Source: Cliona cf. orientalis
Lineage: Eukaryota; Porifera; Demospongiae; Clionaida; Clionaidae
DNA length: 64,000 nt
NCBI GenBank assembly: GCA_963930775.1
Contig: OZ005690.1
Location: 9,098,225-9,162,224 of the forward strand
Direction of reading: 5' to 3'
Shown here: positions 22,677 through 35,453 of the stretch, piece by piece
Layout: every line of letters begins with the position of its first letter
How positions within the stretch are numbered: the stretch's first letter is position 1
Program-made: the position numbers and the translations under genes
The notes under the pieces: model-generated
Database searches by the model: none
What the model saw: the letters and a program-made list of their open reading frames with translations, nothing else
What the model was told of the DNA's origin: nothing

Positions 22677-23597
22677 GCCTGCTGCTATTTTGTTCTCTTC
22701 CTTTGAGCCAGACTCTGCCAACACTGAATACACAGAGGATTAACCGTTTCTGTGTTTCAGTGTTTGTGTGATAAGGCACAACAATACTATGTTTTGAAAC
22801 AATAAATAATACAGCCACTTTTCCACTTGAACGTGTAGGTACAAGTCCATGGACTGTAAGTGACTCATGCATGCATGGATAACTGATACTGGCAGTGGAT
22901 CTTTGGGATTTGGTGACTTTGTTGTCCCAAACTTCCATCACTGGCCCACCTAATGCTGCACTGAACTGCACTGACCAGGCCCAGTTTGGCTGAAACAGCT
23001 GTCTTCAGTTGTGTACATAACGGATAGTCGTAGTGCGAATTTGTAAATGAATACCATTTCAGCGAAATTAGCCGGAAATGTGAATGCATGTATATGATGA
23101 GTACATGCACATTATTATATATAGCTATTTTGATCCAGAGAAAATTGTGAACGCTACGTATAGTAACTGAGCTATAATAGTTAAAATTTAAGAATGTGTA
23201 CATTGACAGCTAGGTCACAAGCAGCAATCCTCAATCACATAGTCTTACATGTATCATTATTGTACAGCTCTCCCATATCAAGGAACAAAGGAGCAATTCA
23301 AAGCCTTTGATGTATTGTAGCAATATAATACCTAATGTGCCGTGTTGCCCCAACCATATGGCAGCATGCACACTAATAGAGTATGATTAGTCAAGCCATT
23401 ACTGTAACAGTGCCATTACACCATGATAGTATTATATATATAGTTGCAAATATTATACAGTACTGTTAATATAATATTATTACTATTATTGTGACCACAC
23501 TCCCTTTACTCCCAATCTGATTCTTTATGCAATTAGTGTGACATAATAATATGTACAGTAACTATTGATGTTGTATGCATATTATTTGGGCTGAATA

Positions 23598-23788
23598 ATA
23601 CCGTAAATCGCGAATATTTTGATGTTAAAATATTTTCGGACAGCATGGCTTGTGCGAAAATTAAACGCACGAAATACATGCGCGATATTAACGACAATGC
23701 GGTACAGGGCCGTTGTCCGAAAATTATTTAACGCGAAAAATTATCGCATGAAATATTGTAGACACGAAATATTTGCGATTTACGGTAT
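23598..23788. mobile_element. MITE with ATACCGTAAATCGCGAA ends
   Basis: Inverted termini: ATACCGTAAATCGCGAATAT at the left and ATATTTGCGATTTACGGTAT at the right. It sits inside the duplicated C spacer: the paralogue near 17300 reads GGCTGAATATAGAGTTTC without interruption, whereas here the element splits that sequence with a TA-type duplication. Internal GCGAAAATTA-type repeats, no coding capacity. Confidence 0.8.
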
Positions 23789-24125
23789 TATAGAGTTTCT
23801 GGAGCTTTACAAATACCCATTAAGTGTTGCACACTGTATACTGATGAGGCCCAGCTGTCTGCAGTTTTGCATTGACCACCGTCCATTTGAAATTAAATTT
23901 CATGCATCTATTGACATCTAATATTACAGATTTTACACGCATGTATATGATTATAATATGTACTGCATACAAGTGTTGTATTGACTAGAGAATAATACTG
24001 AATTTAAAATCTCACTCGTGAGGCACTCTCTATTGAACAATAACATATTAAACATTGTCTCTAACATGTACTAACGATAGTAATGTGTTATTATTGTTAT
24101 TAATCTGCCTTTCGTAAGATTTTCT

Positions 24126-25166
24126 TCAAAACACTGGGCATCGTGTAATGACCAGAATACAGTTAGGTGTGACGTTTGGCCATGGTAGTGGGCTGTGACC
24201 ACTGATTGTTGGGTGTACCATGCTGCAACGGCAAAAGACCTCTGTGTTGTCTCTCACAGTTTCTAGGCTGGAGGAGAGGAACAAGCTTTGAGTGGGATTA
24301 AAATTGTGGTTGCATCTTACATCTAAAGTGTAGTAATCCTAAAATAAATAATAATTGGTGATGTAACACAATAATAATATAATAAGAAATGCTCAATAAG
24401 TGTACATTATTAATTCTTTAAGTTGTAAATGTCAAGGGGCTCCCTACAAAATTAGCTATTGCTATGAATTCCTTCACATGTTTACTGTCCTATGGAATGA
24501 GTAGCCACTTTTATCCTATAGCTGTAGGTATAAAGATATTGGCTTGTCTGTTATGTATCACGTTCATAAAACATGAACTGGTGTCATCATAGGCAAAAAC
24601 TTTAGTGCCCGATTTATCAAAACTTCAGGAATCCCTGAAGCTAGTTTTTCTTGTGCTACTTTATTAGTATGGTTTTGCACGCAATGATATCGACTTACCG
24701 TTTTGTGTATTTGGAGATTTGGAGTATCACTGTACAACCAGGTGTGTAAGGTAGAGCGGTATGTGAAGTTGCAGGCCGTAGTCTCTTGAGAGCAATTTCG
24801 GAAACTTCCTTGGGAGCCAAGAGTGCTTTTTTGCACGTGTGCAAGATTTCTTCCAAATCTGATCCACATCCCAGCAAAGATACAAATCATGATGATTAGT
24901 ATCATAAACATTACCACTCCTCCAATTAAGAAAATCATTTTCAAATGCCGCGAGTTTTGTTTTAGCTTTTGAATTTCTGTAGCTATTTCCAAGTATGCCG
25001 GGTAACGTACATAACTAGTGTCTGACTGCGGAAGTTGATACTCTTCTTGTACACCGTTAGCATCATTGACTAATCTTTCGTACGCACTGTTGTTAGCTAT
25101 ACCATTTGGATTGTCTGTTTTATCGTCATCGACTACTTCATAAAGCGGTAGATAGTCGTCTTCCAT
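24126..25166 (-). CDS. Type II receptor-like protein C4, nearly stalkless
   Basis: Exons 24699-25166 (156 codons, donor ACG|GTAAGT) and 24126-24338 (acceptor TTTTAG, 70 codons plus stop), 226 residues. The tail (MEDDYLPLYEVVD, EEYQLPQ, SYVRYPAY) and membrane segment match C1. The stalk between GRNLAHVQK and GSQGSFRNC is only a few residues, because the LTEQI repeats present in C1 are deleted. The head has NCSQETTAC, a Ser in WLYSDTP in place of the third family Cys, and an intact exon 2 (YYTLDVRCNH, FCRCSMV, NCILVITRCP). Splice sites and frame are clean, so it is probably expressible as a short-stalk form. Confidence 0.75.
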
Positions 25167-25680
25167 GCCTGCTGCTATTTCGTGCTATTCCTTTGAGCCA
25201 GACTCTGCCAACACTGAATACACAGAGGATTAACTGTTTCTGTGATGCAGTTTGTGTGATAAGGCACAACAATACTATGTTGTGAAACAATAAATAATAC
25301 AACCACTTATAAATTACCACTTGAACGTGTAGGTGCAAGTCCATGGACTATAAATGACTCATAGTACATGCATGGCTAACTCATACTGGCTGTGGAGCTT
25401 TGGGATTTGGTGACTTTGTTGTCCCCAACTTCCATAACTGGCCCACCTAATGTTGCACTGAACTGCACTGACAGGCCCAGTTTGGCTGAAGTCACTGTCT
25501 ACTGTAACATTTGTGTACCTAACGGACAGTTGTAGTATGAGTTTGTCTATAAATGTAAATGAATACCATTTCGGAGAAATTAGCCAGCATGTATATAAGT
25601 ACATGCATATTATTTTATATAGCTGTTTTGATCCAGAGAAAATTGTGAACATTACAAATTATAGTAACTGTGTTGTGAAG

Positions 25681-25917
25681 TTAAAATTTAAGAATAATAT
25701 GTACATTGACAGGTCATAATAATATTATTATTATGATCCAGTGCAAATTAACACTGTTAGTGGGCTAAAATCTGTGACAGGTTCTATATATTATAGCTAA
25801 TAGCAAGAGTGCATACCTACCAATGAAGGGAAGCTAACGGATAGCTGCATAAAAATACATACTAATTTATTCATCTGACAGCATATACTTAAATCGGCAT
25901 AGACTTCATATACTGTA
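25681..25917. other. Spacer between C4 and a MITE
   Basis: The end of the C-type 5' flank, then AT-rich unique sequence. No gene. Confidence 0.3.
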
Positions 25918-26123
25918 TAGCGGGAAATTTTTAAGGGAGAAAACTTTTGCTGATTGATAGGAAGGGAGCATTTCTTAGAGAAAACGTTTGTGGAATGTAT
26001 AATGGGTGTGGCATGCCTGAAGTTTCATGGAGAAAACTTTCGCAGGTGGCTATAAAATTCCGAAATTTGTGAATGGTTCACAAATTTTAGGATTTTACAG
26101 CCACCTGCAAACGTTTCCCGCTA
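25918..26123. mobile_element. Small inverted-repeat element (TAGCGGGAAA ends)
   Basis: TAGCGGGAAA at the left and TTTCCCGCTA at the right. Inside is a strong hairpin at about 26043-26109 (GCAGGTGGCTATAAAATTCC pairing with its complement around TGAATGGTTCA). Non-coding foldback element. Confidence 0.65.
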
Positions 26124-27557
26124 GCTACCATAGGTCGGGCTTTGAATACAAGATTACGAGTTTTTACACAAGACCCAAGCAAAACAATCGCAGAAAAAGA
26201 ATACGCAATGAATAATGTTACACGTGATCACAAGACACACGGTGAAGTATCACGGCCACCCTTGCTCTGGATTGGTAACCGTGCTTGAATAAGGCTGAAA
26301 TCAAAAGTAGCTGCTGCTACTATTCAAATTATGAAGCTAGCATGGGTAGCTTACCTGGGCGCTCTTTCGAGTATAAACGCGATACTGATACCTCGAATAT
26401 CAGCCCATCCCCCAATTTTGGCCCAATGTCAGGTACACCGTCCATGGGCCCTCTTTCGCGAGGGTACGGTATATTAATTATAATAACATCTTGGTACCTC
26501 TTACCATAATACTGTATGTCAGGTTTTGAATGCGTAGTTAAATGATTGCGAATGGTGCTGTATAAGCCAGACTGCGATTCTAATGATAGCCAAACAAGAA
26601 AGCCACACCCTCAATCTTAGCTAAAAAGGTGTGGCTTGTAAGGCTGCATGTGGGATTATAGGATACCATACTGCTTGAGTGACAGTTGCACTTGGCTTGG
26701 CAAGTTGGTAGTTGGCTTGAAGAATTGAAGAAGACTCGTTCTCGACGACCGACAGCTGTACGTACATGCATGCAAGTAGATCGAGCACGTGCGATATCAA
26801 TAATGTGTGCATGTTTGGGATCACAAGCGAGCATGCGCGCAAAAGGGGTGTAGAGTGCAGCCGTCTTCATTGGGTGTGGCTACGCCGATCATCGATCGTT
26901 AGCTGTGTATGATTATTTATTTGTGCTGAAACGTGGCATAAGGTTAGCTAGGCTTAGTTTTAGCACGTTACTTATCGCTTTTACATAATAATAATTATAT
27001 TATTCGATTTACAGTCCAGCCATTTCATGCATTTGAGCTGCGCTTTCAAGGGCAGCTACACATGGGCGCATATTCGAGTAAACACTAGATCTTAGCAGAA
27101 AATTGAGCCCAAAGTGGGGGATGGGCCAACATTCCGTAGTGGGCCCTCTTTTGCGAGGGTATGGTATTATAGTTGACGTTGTGTGCGTGCATATTATTTG
27201 GGCTGAATATAGAGTTTCTGGAGCTTTGCATAAACCTATAAGTAGCTAATTTAAGTATTACACTGAACTGATGACGCCCAGCTGTCTGCAGTTTTACATT
27301 GGACACCTTCTGTTTGAAATTAAATTTCATGCATTTAGCTATTGATATCTAAAATTTACACGCATGTATATTATTATAATACGCTTGCATTCACTGACAA
27401 GTGTTACAGTTGTATTGGCTAGAGAATAATAGTGAAATTAAATATCGCTTGTGAAGCACTTTCTATTGAACTAACACATTGAATATTGTCTCTAACAAGT
27501 ACTAAGGAATAGCAATGTGTTATTATTATTATTAATCTGCCTTTCGTAAGATTTTCT
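26124..27557. other. Spacer upstream of C5 exon 2
   Basis: 26124-27140 is unique, with two short related segments (CCATGGGCCCTCTTTCGCGAGG near 26442; TAGTGGGCCCTCTTTTGCGAGG near 27138), presumably degenerate repeat ends. From about 27180 it is the shared C-unit 3' flank. No gene. Confidence 0.35.
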
Positions 27558-28675
27558 TCAAAACATTGGGCATCGCGTAATGACCAAAATACAGTTGGGT
27601 GTAGTTTTTGGCGGTCGTAGATGAATGTGACCATTGGGTATTGGGTATACCATGCTGCAACGGCAAGAAACCTCTGAGTTGTCTCTCACTGTTTCTAGGC
27701 TGGAGGAGAGGAACGAGCTTTGAGTGTGATTAAAGTTGTGGTTGCATCTTACATCTAAAGTGTAGTAATCCTAAAATAAATAATAATTTGGTGATGTAAC
27801 ATATTAATAATAATTATGATAAGAAATGCTCAGTAAGTGTACATTATTAATTCTTTAAGTTGTAAGTGTCAAGGGGCTCCCTACAAAATTAGCTATTGCT
27901 ATGATTTTCTTCACATGTTTACTGTCGTATGGAATGAGTAGCCATTTTTATTCCATACCAAGGTATGAAGATATTGGCTTGTCTGTTATGCATCACGTTC
28001 ATGAAAAAAATGAACTGCTGTCATCATAGGCAAAAACTTTAGTGCCCAATTTATCAAAACTTGAGGAATCCCTGAATCTAGTTTATCTTGTGCTACTTAA
28101 TTAGTATGGTTTTGCACACAATGATATCAACTTACCGTTTTGTGTGTTTGGAGATTTGGAGTATCACAGTATATCCAACTACGTAATGTAGAGCGGTATG
28201 TGAAGTTGCAGGCCGTAGTCTCTTGAGAGCAATTTTGGAAACTTCCTTGGGAGCCAAGAGTGTGATACGCTTCACTTAGGACATCAATCTGTTTAGTCAA
28301 GGTTCTTTGCACATAATCAATCTGTTCATACCTTTTTTGCATGTGTGCAAGATTTCTTCCAAACCTGATCCACATCCCAGCAAAGATACAAACTATGATG
28401 ATCAGTATCATAAGCATTACCACTCCTCCGATTAAGAAAACAATTTTCAAATGCCGCGAGTTTCGTTTTAGCTTTTGAATTTCTGTAGCTGTTTTCGAGC
28501 ATGCCGGGTAACGTACATAACTGGTGTCTGACTGTAGAAGTTGATACTCTTCTTGAACGCTGTTAACATCATTCGTTAATCTTTCATATCCACCACTTTC
28601 AGCAATATTTTTATGTGAATGGTCACTTTTATCCCGATCAACTACTTCATAAAGAGGTAGATGATCATCTTCCAT
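27558..28675 (-). CDS. Type II receptor-like protein C5
   Basis: Exons 28136-28675 (180 codons, donor ACG|GTAAGT) and 27558-27770 (acceptor TTTTAG, 70 codons plus stop), 250 residues. Start at MEDDHLPLYEVVD by paralogy; the frame is open further upstream. Tail with YERL, EEYQLLQ, SYVRYPAC; membrane segment FLIGGVVMLMILIIIVCIFA; short stalk (YEQIDYVQRTLTKQIDVLSE). The head has all eight Cys: NCSQETTAC, WIYCDTP, YYTLDVRCNH, SCRCSMV, NCILVITRCP. Exon 2 has more replacements than the other C copies (NHTQSSF, IPNGHIHLRP), so it is the most diverged intact C member. Confidence 0.78.
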
Positions 28676-29959
28676 GCTTGCTGCTAGCGCTATTCGAGGT
28701 AGACTCTGCCAACGGTTGAATGCACACAAAGGATAAACTGCTATAGCTTCACGTTCCCAGTGCCTTTCAGTTTTAGTAAAAGGGGACAACATATTATGTT
28801 GTGAAACAATATACAACTACATTATCTCTGGAACTTGTGGGTCGATATAAATTATAGGAGTCTAGGACTATGGATAGCTCATAATTATTATATATTATGG
28901 GTAGCACATATGACTATGCATTTACTTATTGATTCAATATCACAGCAATCTTCTTATTAACGGCTAGTTGTTTGCTGTACTTGCACAAGCGGATGGAATA
29001 AACAATTCCATTAATCTAATCAATTAAGCCCATTCCATGCCGAATAAAGAGGATTCAGGACCTTTTACGAAATCCATAAGACTTAATTAGTGCATTATTG
29101 AGGTGGCTGGCTCTTCCAGTGCTGCACTGCACTGATGAGCCTCCAGTCAATTTATTTTTATCTCATAGTTTAAATGCCCATTTGTATCATTATAGTTTGT
29201 ATTGTACTTACTAGTTTGTACCTTTCTTACAGTCTTATAAAGTATACCCATCCTGTCAGTTTATCAAGGTTCAACCTAGTTGACAAAACAGCTGCCCTCT
29301 CAGTAGCATAATTTACCATTACAATGAGCTAATTTTATACTCACACTCAAGTGTAGTGAAAAATAAGAGAAAATCTAACAATAGTACTTAATTACTAAAC
29401 CAATATCCACGTGATGTTTTCGAAGATTTTGCTATTGATAAGGATATCGTAAACTGCACAAGATAGTATCTTAATTTGGGAAAGCTGTGTTTATGCATGT
29501 ACAAGTTGAGTTTATCAAAACATTGACACTCATCTTACACACACACATATACATGTACATGCAATGTTTGAAGTCTTCCTCTGCTCTTGATTCAAATTGT
29601 GTACTCATTTTATAATTAAAATTTGATGGCATAAGATTTTTTATCAATGATGCATTAATTTATTGTTCATTTCTCTGATATGTAGCTACAGCAAACAACA
29701 CACCCTACTCTCTACTCAGTAGCCCATATGTTACATGACTTCACCTATTATGTAATCATATCTAGATTTTTACACTCTAGCTGTGCTTTCTAGCTAAGTA
29801 TTCTAGTTTTAATATGATTATAGTAATTAATGATTCCTATAGTGAGGTGTGGCTTGTGTGGTTATCTTCATGCTAATTCATAGTGAATTTATATTTCTGA
29901 ATCAGCCATTGTAATTATTATGATGGTGATCATGATTAATTGAAACTCACTATTTAATG
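28676..29959. other. Spacer between C5 and D
   Basis: No gene. 29400-29960 is the D 3' flank, also found at 19586-20560 beside the C2 pseudogene. Confidence 0.4.
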
Positions 29960-30337
29960 TTAAAATTGTGCCTGAGTATTGTTTCCTATGAAATACTGTG
30001 TAAACTGGGCTAGGAGTTGGCCATACTTGTGCCATCCAGTCGATGATACAGCAATTCCAGCAATAGTGACAATCACAAGTAATATGACAAGTATAATAAT
30101 TACAATGACCAGTATTTTTGACGTCTGTGCTCTTCGCACTCTCTGTCGAGATACCTCCATGGATGCGTCATAGTCGTAGTAGTTGTGTTCTGGTTGTGTG
30201 TACACGCTATCCTCATCTTCTTGGATCTGTGTTTCTGGCACCAATCTAGCGTAGTTTCTTGTCCTAGCTGTGGGGCGTTTCACTTTTCCAACTGGCACTT
30301 CATAATCAACAGCATCATAGATGTAGTTATGCGACAT
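29960..30337 (-). CDS. D: short type II membrane protein without ectodomain
   Basis: 125 residues, one exon. The tail is unusually rich in Tyr (HNYIYDAVDYEVPV, NYARLVPE, SVYTQPEHNYYDYD). A basic stretch (RQRVRRAQTSK) precedes one membrane segment (ILVIVIIILVILLVIVTIAG), and about 25 residues follow, ending GNNTQAQF. It shares the N-terminal layout of the array genes but has no Cys head. It could be a signalling partner or a truncated member. Its upstream region (30340-30790) is copied at 34600 and 36905 in front of the E genes, and its 3' end is fused to C2. Confidence 0.6.
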   Translation of the reverse strand: MSHNYIYDAVDYEVPVGKVKRPTARTRNYARLVPETQIQEDEDSVYTQPEHNYYDYDASMEVSRQRVRRAQTSKILVIVIIILVILLVIVTIAGIAVSSTGWHKYGQLLAQFTQYFIGNNTQAQF

Positions 30338-32393
30338 TATTTAGTTTGACTAACAGTATCTATTAGCTATTATTGCTTCTTTCAATTAGCTATTACTGTC
30401 ACGTACGTGTACCCTACTATTGTGTACATGTCGACAGTTTAGCATACAGTGATCGAGTGGCTCTATCTGAACTGGCTATAGCTGTAGTGTACAAAATAGT
30501 ATGATGTGACATATGTAAACTGAAGATTTCAGACAAAGGATAACAACAAACGAACTGATTATAGCTACCGTATGTATTTATGTGATTCGTGTATACTTTT
30601 CTGTGGTTTACTATCTGCACATTCAGCTAAACGTAATGTTTCCTTATGAGTATACGTGTGCATGCTATCAACAACCCGTTTCTGGTGAAATTGATTCAAA
30701 AACTGCAATCCCACAAGATCTCTAACACATAAATTAAAATTAATAGTAATTGTCCACATTGCTAATATTACAAGTATAAAAAACAATTGAATAAAATTGA
30801 TAGATGAAGTAGGGATGGCAGTGCCAAATTTACACAAACAAGATATGTAGGGATAACGTATCACATCCACTATACATCCCTACGCTTGCTTTTCTCGATA
30901 ATTAATATCATACACTTCTGATTCAGTAAGGTATATATCGCTATCCATGGGTTACGGTATTGATTTTCCATTCCTGCATGTGCCCCATATATTATAATAA
31001 TATTATGTGTGTGCACGGCTACTCAAAAAGCAAGCGTAGGGATGTATAGTGGGTGTGATATGTTATCCCTACATATCTTGTTTGCGTATTTTTTGGCACT
31101 GCCATCCCTACTTCATCTATCAATTTTATTCAATTATTTTTTATAATTGTTACTTTTTTTTAGTGCCCTCGGGGTAGCTCATGATTGTCACAGTTAATGT
31201 CATCAATGCCATCTAGCTGACTAATTTCGTAGGGACAGAAGCCGGGCATGAAACTATACAATGTCTTACCATGATGACCTGATATTATGGTTTGGACCTA
31301 TTCATTGTTATTTATAAATACTTAGAACCAGCTGCAATTTTTTTTTTCTGGACCAAGCAACTGTGCTCCAACAATAATACAATACTATAGGGAAGTAGGT
31401 ACACCTGGACCACTGATTCAGCATGTCACGTTGTACGATCCTAGCCTTTGTGTCAGGCCTGAGCTATTGTACCACAACACACCGTGATTTCAAACTTGAA
31501 TATTCCTGTAAGTGCAAATCCCAGCCTTTGTCAGTCGTTTGATAGCTAGCTAGGATGTCTTCTTTTGCAACACATACTATTGAACATAATAATGGGATTC
31601 TCGAGGTAACCAGCTAAACTGACCTGCGAGTGAAGCCACGCCCCTCGTTATCTTGATCCGGTACTGGTATATCATGAAGCTCAGTAGCTGACCGATGAAC
31701 TTGAAAGAAGGCCGTTTAGAACCAAGTAGCGACGAAAGTCTTCTGTTTCGGGAGCGTATTTTGTAGGCCAGTAAGCTTACTGTTGGTAAGTAGCCACTAT
31801 AAATAATCAACAGTTCACTGAGCTGATCAGCTGAGCGCTCCTGCTCGATCCGGCGACCAGGTCCTAGTCCTAGCCTGCGCCTGGCTGCGCCGGCGCACGC
31901 GCGCCACTTACATCGGTCACATGACTTCACCATGGCAACACCAAATGAGCATGCGCATTATATGACAAAATGGCCAATTGAACACACCCACTCGCAAAAT
32001 GCGCGCTGTACACACCCACAATTAAATCGCTGTCCTGATAACACAAAACGAGCGTGCCACAGACGTGCGTGCTCTAAAATGGAGTGGATTTATACTCGAA
32101 CTAAGGTGAGCGGTCATGGTAGTCTTGAGTTAGCCCAAGAAAACAGAAAGAAAGAAAGAAAGAAAGAACGAAAGATTGAGAAAATGGCTATTTTTTGAAC
32201 ATCTGGTTCTGGCATACACAATGGAGTTGATGAATGATCTTGATCTTGTTAGATCGATAACTTGCTGTAGATTCCGATTTTGACACTTAGAACTCTCATA
32301 AAATTACCTGTTTTGAGATATTTTGATATTTGTAATGTATTACATATATGGAGTATCCGTGCCATCCCTACTTATAGAGTCTACCGACTCTAT
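30338..32393. other. D upstream region and spacer
   Basis: 30340-30790 is a duplicated promoter block (AGTTTGACTAACAGTATCTA...), with copies at about 34600-35025 and 36905-37320. 31136-32393 has no supported gene; it includes a GC-richer patch near 31840-31930 and a short AGAA repeat at 32145-32172. Confidence 0.45.
30785..31135. repeat. Large inverted repeat, ~110-bp arms
   Basis: The left arm 30785-30893 (…GAAGTAGGGATGGCAGTGCC…TACATCCCTACGCTTGC) is the reverse complement of the right arm 31026-31135, with ~130 bp between. Only a few mismatches. Could form a cruciform; either a foldback element or an inverted duplication. Confidence 0.8.
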
Positions 32394-32510
32394 GATAGTG
32401 TCCCAGGCAAGTACCCATGCATGTACTGCATTTCAAAGGGTCGAGGTAGCGGCTTCTATACAAATATATGCAATTAATATCCCATGCTGGCTAAAATCAT
32501 GAATTACATA
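32394..32510. mobile_element. MITE, TAGTGTCCC family, 3'-truncated copy
   Basis: Begins TAGTGTCCCAGGCAAGTACC and contains the internal GCATTTCAAAGGGTCGAGG and ATCCCATGCTGGC segments. The right inverted end is missing. Confidence 0.65.
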
Positions 32511-32806
32511 ATAAACACATAAACACGTGCTATTTTTGCTATGATCCTATTTGCATGTTAGTGATTGCTTGAAGTTAGTAAGTTAGTTAACTTTCCTCTT
32601 ATGTTGCTCCTTTTTTCGAAATTTCAGCACATTCACCAACTGAGCTACGTAGATACTAATTGCATTGTACACAACTCTTGTCTTATTATACACGATATAA
32701 GCTATAGTATGAGGACATTAATCTGTTCTACATGAATAGTGTTATGTATAGCTATCACACTGCTGCACATATTTCCGTTCTTTCGTAGGCTAGCTATATT
32801 TTTAAT

Positions 32807-33492
32807 TTATGCAGGACATCTGGTAAGTCCCAGTGTACAAGATAGAGGAGTGAGGGAAGTATGTCTTCCTTGTAAATGCACAATTGTTCCATTAGGCGTG
32901 ACATCTAGAAGAGTACATTGGCATTTGATAGAATTGGTACCATTACTCACCAGTGTAGAAACCTTAAGATAATCAATATCTGTACTAAATTCACATCTGA
33001 CATCGAATGTATTAAATTCCTGCATGTAATTCAATGAATTTAAAGCTACAATTGAGATAAAATTTGACTTACCTTCATATGTAAAATTAACCCCTCTGTT
33101 GTGCAATTTGACTGAATATAATAAAATGACTGAATAGTATTATAATATCGCCATTCAAGTTTGGAAAGAGTGCAACTGGTATTTTCATGCTTGCAGTTCT
33201 GAAAGTAGTTTGATTCACTTTTAGCAGTCAATTTAATCCAACCAACTGAAACTAAAGTACTGCCTACAATTATCACTAATAGAAGGAGCAGACCAAGAAG
33301 TACTATCACTGTTATCATCCTTTTCTGATTTTGCTGAATATGTTTGAGAGTTTTTCCACTTTTACTGTTTTGCTGGAGTGGCTGATAATCAGGTATTCCT
33401 ACTGATTTTTTCTCTATTGGCATGTACCTGACGCCACCGGTGTTGTCTTTAACTTGATCAGCATTGTCGTAAACTGAAAGGTAGTCGTCCAT
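32807..33492 (-). CDS. Type II receptor-like protein E1 (ITIM-like tail)
   Basis: Exons 33073-33492 (140 codons, donor AAG|GTAAGT) and 32807-33019 (acceptor ATGCAG, 70 codons plus stop), 210 residues. The tail holds YLSVYDNAD, VRYMPIEKK (fits the ITIM consensus [SIVL]-x-Y-x-x-[ILV]) and DYQPL. Membrane segment VIVLLGLLLLLVIIVGSTLV. The stalk is very short. The head has NCKHENTSC, SNCTTEG, then FNTFDVRCEF, KCQCTLL, SCTLGLTRCP: eight Cys. Exon 2 is the same length (70 residues) as in subgroup C despite low identity. First of three E copies on ~2.3-kb repeat units. Confidence 0.8.
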
Positions 33493-34544
33493 AATAGCTA
33501 ACTAGCTAGCAGATTTTAGTATTCCTTATTCAGTTGAATATCCGATTTATGAGTGTCAGTGTTTAGTGTGGGCCTGCTATAACTTGTTTCTTTGACCTTA
33601 TTTGTGTGTACAGCGTAAATTAATGATTAGTACTATCATAATTTGGCTTATAGTACTTTCAAAACAGATTTATCGGTAGCTACTGTTTTTTTCTCGGCTA
33701 CACTTGTGAGTGTCACAGCATGGTACTGTATTTTTTTTGTTATTAGGCGCATTAAGCACATATTCGTTATTAAGTGCATGCTATTTTGTTGGCCTAAACA
33801 CACGTTATTAGGCGCATTTCGCATATAAGCGCATGCTGATATTATGTGACCATTGACCTCGATATCTGCACGCTTGCTAGCTTGCCCAGGGCTCCATCAT
33901 TTTCAAGTTAGTCGAAATTACGATAGCTACTGTCGATTCTCAGGTTCTTCCAGCAATGAACGCAATTTCGACCTGGGCAACGTGAACGATCGTGCGATCG
34001 ATCGATTGGCCACGCCCCTTAAATGATACCGTGAACGTGCATGGGACATTCACTCACTGTCTCAGTCTAGTGTTGTACGCTGTTGAATCCACTAGGTACG
34101 TACTTAAGGGATCAATATTTTGCCAACTTTTGCTCAAAATCAGATTTCCCAGATACAGGTTCATAGCCTTAGCTTCTGTCACTCTCAATCTTTACTTTTG
34201 CAAACATGGCTATCACTAGTCACATTCATGAACCTTAAGATTACGGGTGACAGTTTGCATCCGAGAAAATTTTGCGAGTAACAAGCTATTTGTATCTCCA
34301 CAAGGGAAGCAGCTATGAAGCTGAAAAATTATAGCTAACATGATGATAGAGACAGCTGTCACAACATTGAAGCGACCTTCCCGTCATGAAAGTCAGGCAA
34401 TGGCCGCCATTGTCATGAACATTTTTTGCGTCAAGTTATACTTAGACAAAGGAGTCTAGTCTACTATCTACAGCTTATTTATGAAGTACTTAACTTACTC
34501 CAGTGCGGGAGTTGGTTCCCAAGTTCATATTGCTAATAATTATT
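33493..34544. other. 5' flank of E1
   Basis: 33530-34210 is shared with the flanks of E2 and E3 (TTTATCGGTAGCTACTG, GTGTTGTACGCTGTTGAAT). 34220-34500 is unique. No gene. Confidence 0.4.
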
Positions 34545-34598
34545 ATAGTGTCCCAGGCAAGCACCCATACATGTACTGCATTTCAAGGGGTCAAGGGG
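34545..34598. mobile_element. MITE fragment, TAGTGTCCC family
   Basis: Only the left ~54 bp (TAGTGTCCCAGGCAAGCACC...TTTCAAGGGGTCAAGG) remain before the sequence jumps to the D-type promoter block at 34600. This is a duplication or recombination breakpoint inside the MITE. Confidence 0.6.
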
Positions 34599-35027
34599 TT
34601 AGTTTGACTAACAGTATCTATTAGCTATTATAGCTTCTTTCAATTAGCTATTACTGTCACGTATGTTTACCCTACTATTGTGTACATGTCGACAGTTTAG
34701 CATACAGTGATCGAGTGGCTCTATCTGAACTGGCTAGCTGTAGAAAACAAAATAGTATGATGTGACATATGTAAACTGAAGATTTGAGACAAAGGCTAAC
34801 AACAAACTAACTGATTATAGCTACCGTACGTATTTATGTGATTCGTGTATACTTCTCTGTAGTTTACTATCTGCATATTCAGCTAAACCTAATGTTTCCT
34901 TATGAGTATATACGTGTGCATGCTATCAACATCCCGTTTCTACTGAAATTGATTCAGAACTGAAATCCCACAAGATCTCTAACACATAAATTAAAATTTA
35001 TAATGATTGTGCACATTGCTAATATTA

Positions 35028-35166
35028 TAGTGTCCCAGGCAAATGCTCATGCATGTACTGCATTTCAAGGGGTCAAAGTAGCAGCTTATATACAAATGTA
35101 ATATCCCATTCTGGCCAAAATCATGAGTTACATATGTATGTTTAAGTGCCCTACCTGAGACACTAC
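35028..35166. mobile_element. MITE, TAGTGTCCC family, complete copy
   Basis: Starts TAGTGTCCCAGGCAAATG and ends CTACCTGAGACACTA. It lies in the E2 repeat unit and is orthologous to the copy at 37335 in the E3 unit, so it predates the unit duplication. Confidence 0.7.
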
Positions 35167-35453
35167 ATAAATGCTTGCTGTTTTTGCTATCCTATTCGAC
35201 TGTTAGTGAATGCTTGAAGTTAGTAAGTTAGTTAACATTTCCCTTATGTTGCTTCTTTTTTCAAAAATTCAGCACATTCACCAAATGTGCTACATACTAA
35301 TTATTGCAAAATGACTACACAACTTTTGTCTTATTATACACGACATTATAATATTTATTATGATGACATTATTCTGCTCTACATGAATAGTGTTGTGTAT
35401 AGCTATCACACTGCTGCACATAATTCCGTGCTTTCGTAGGCTATATTTCTAAT

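Noticed and set aside
31577-32198. Two opposite short frames (118 and 88 codons) around a GC-richer patch
   Set aside because: Low-complexity, Arg-rich or AGAA-repeat-driven composition, no domain and no splice context.
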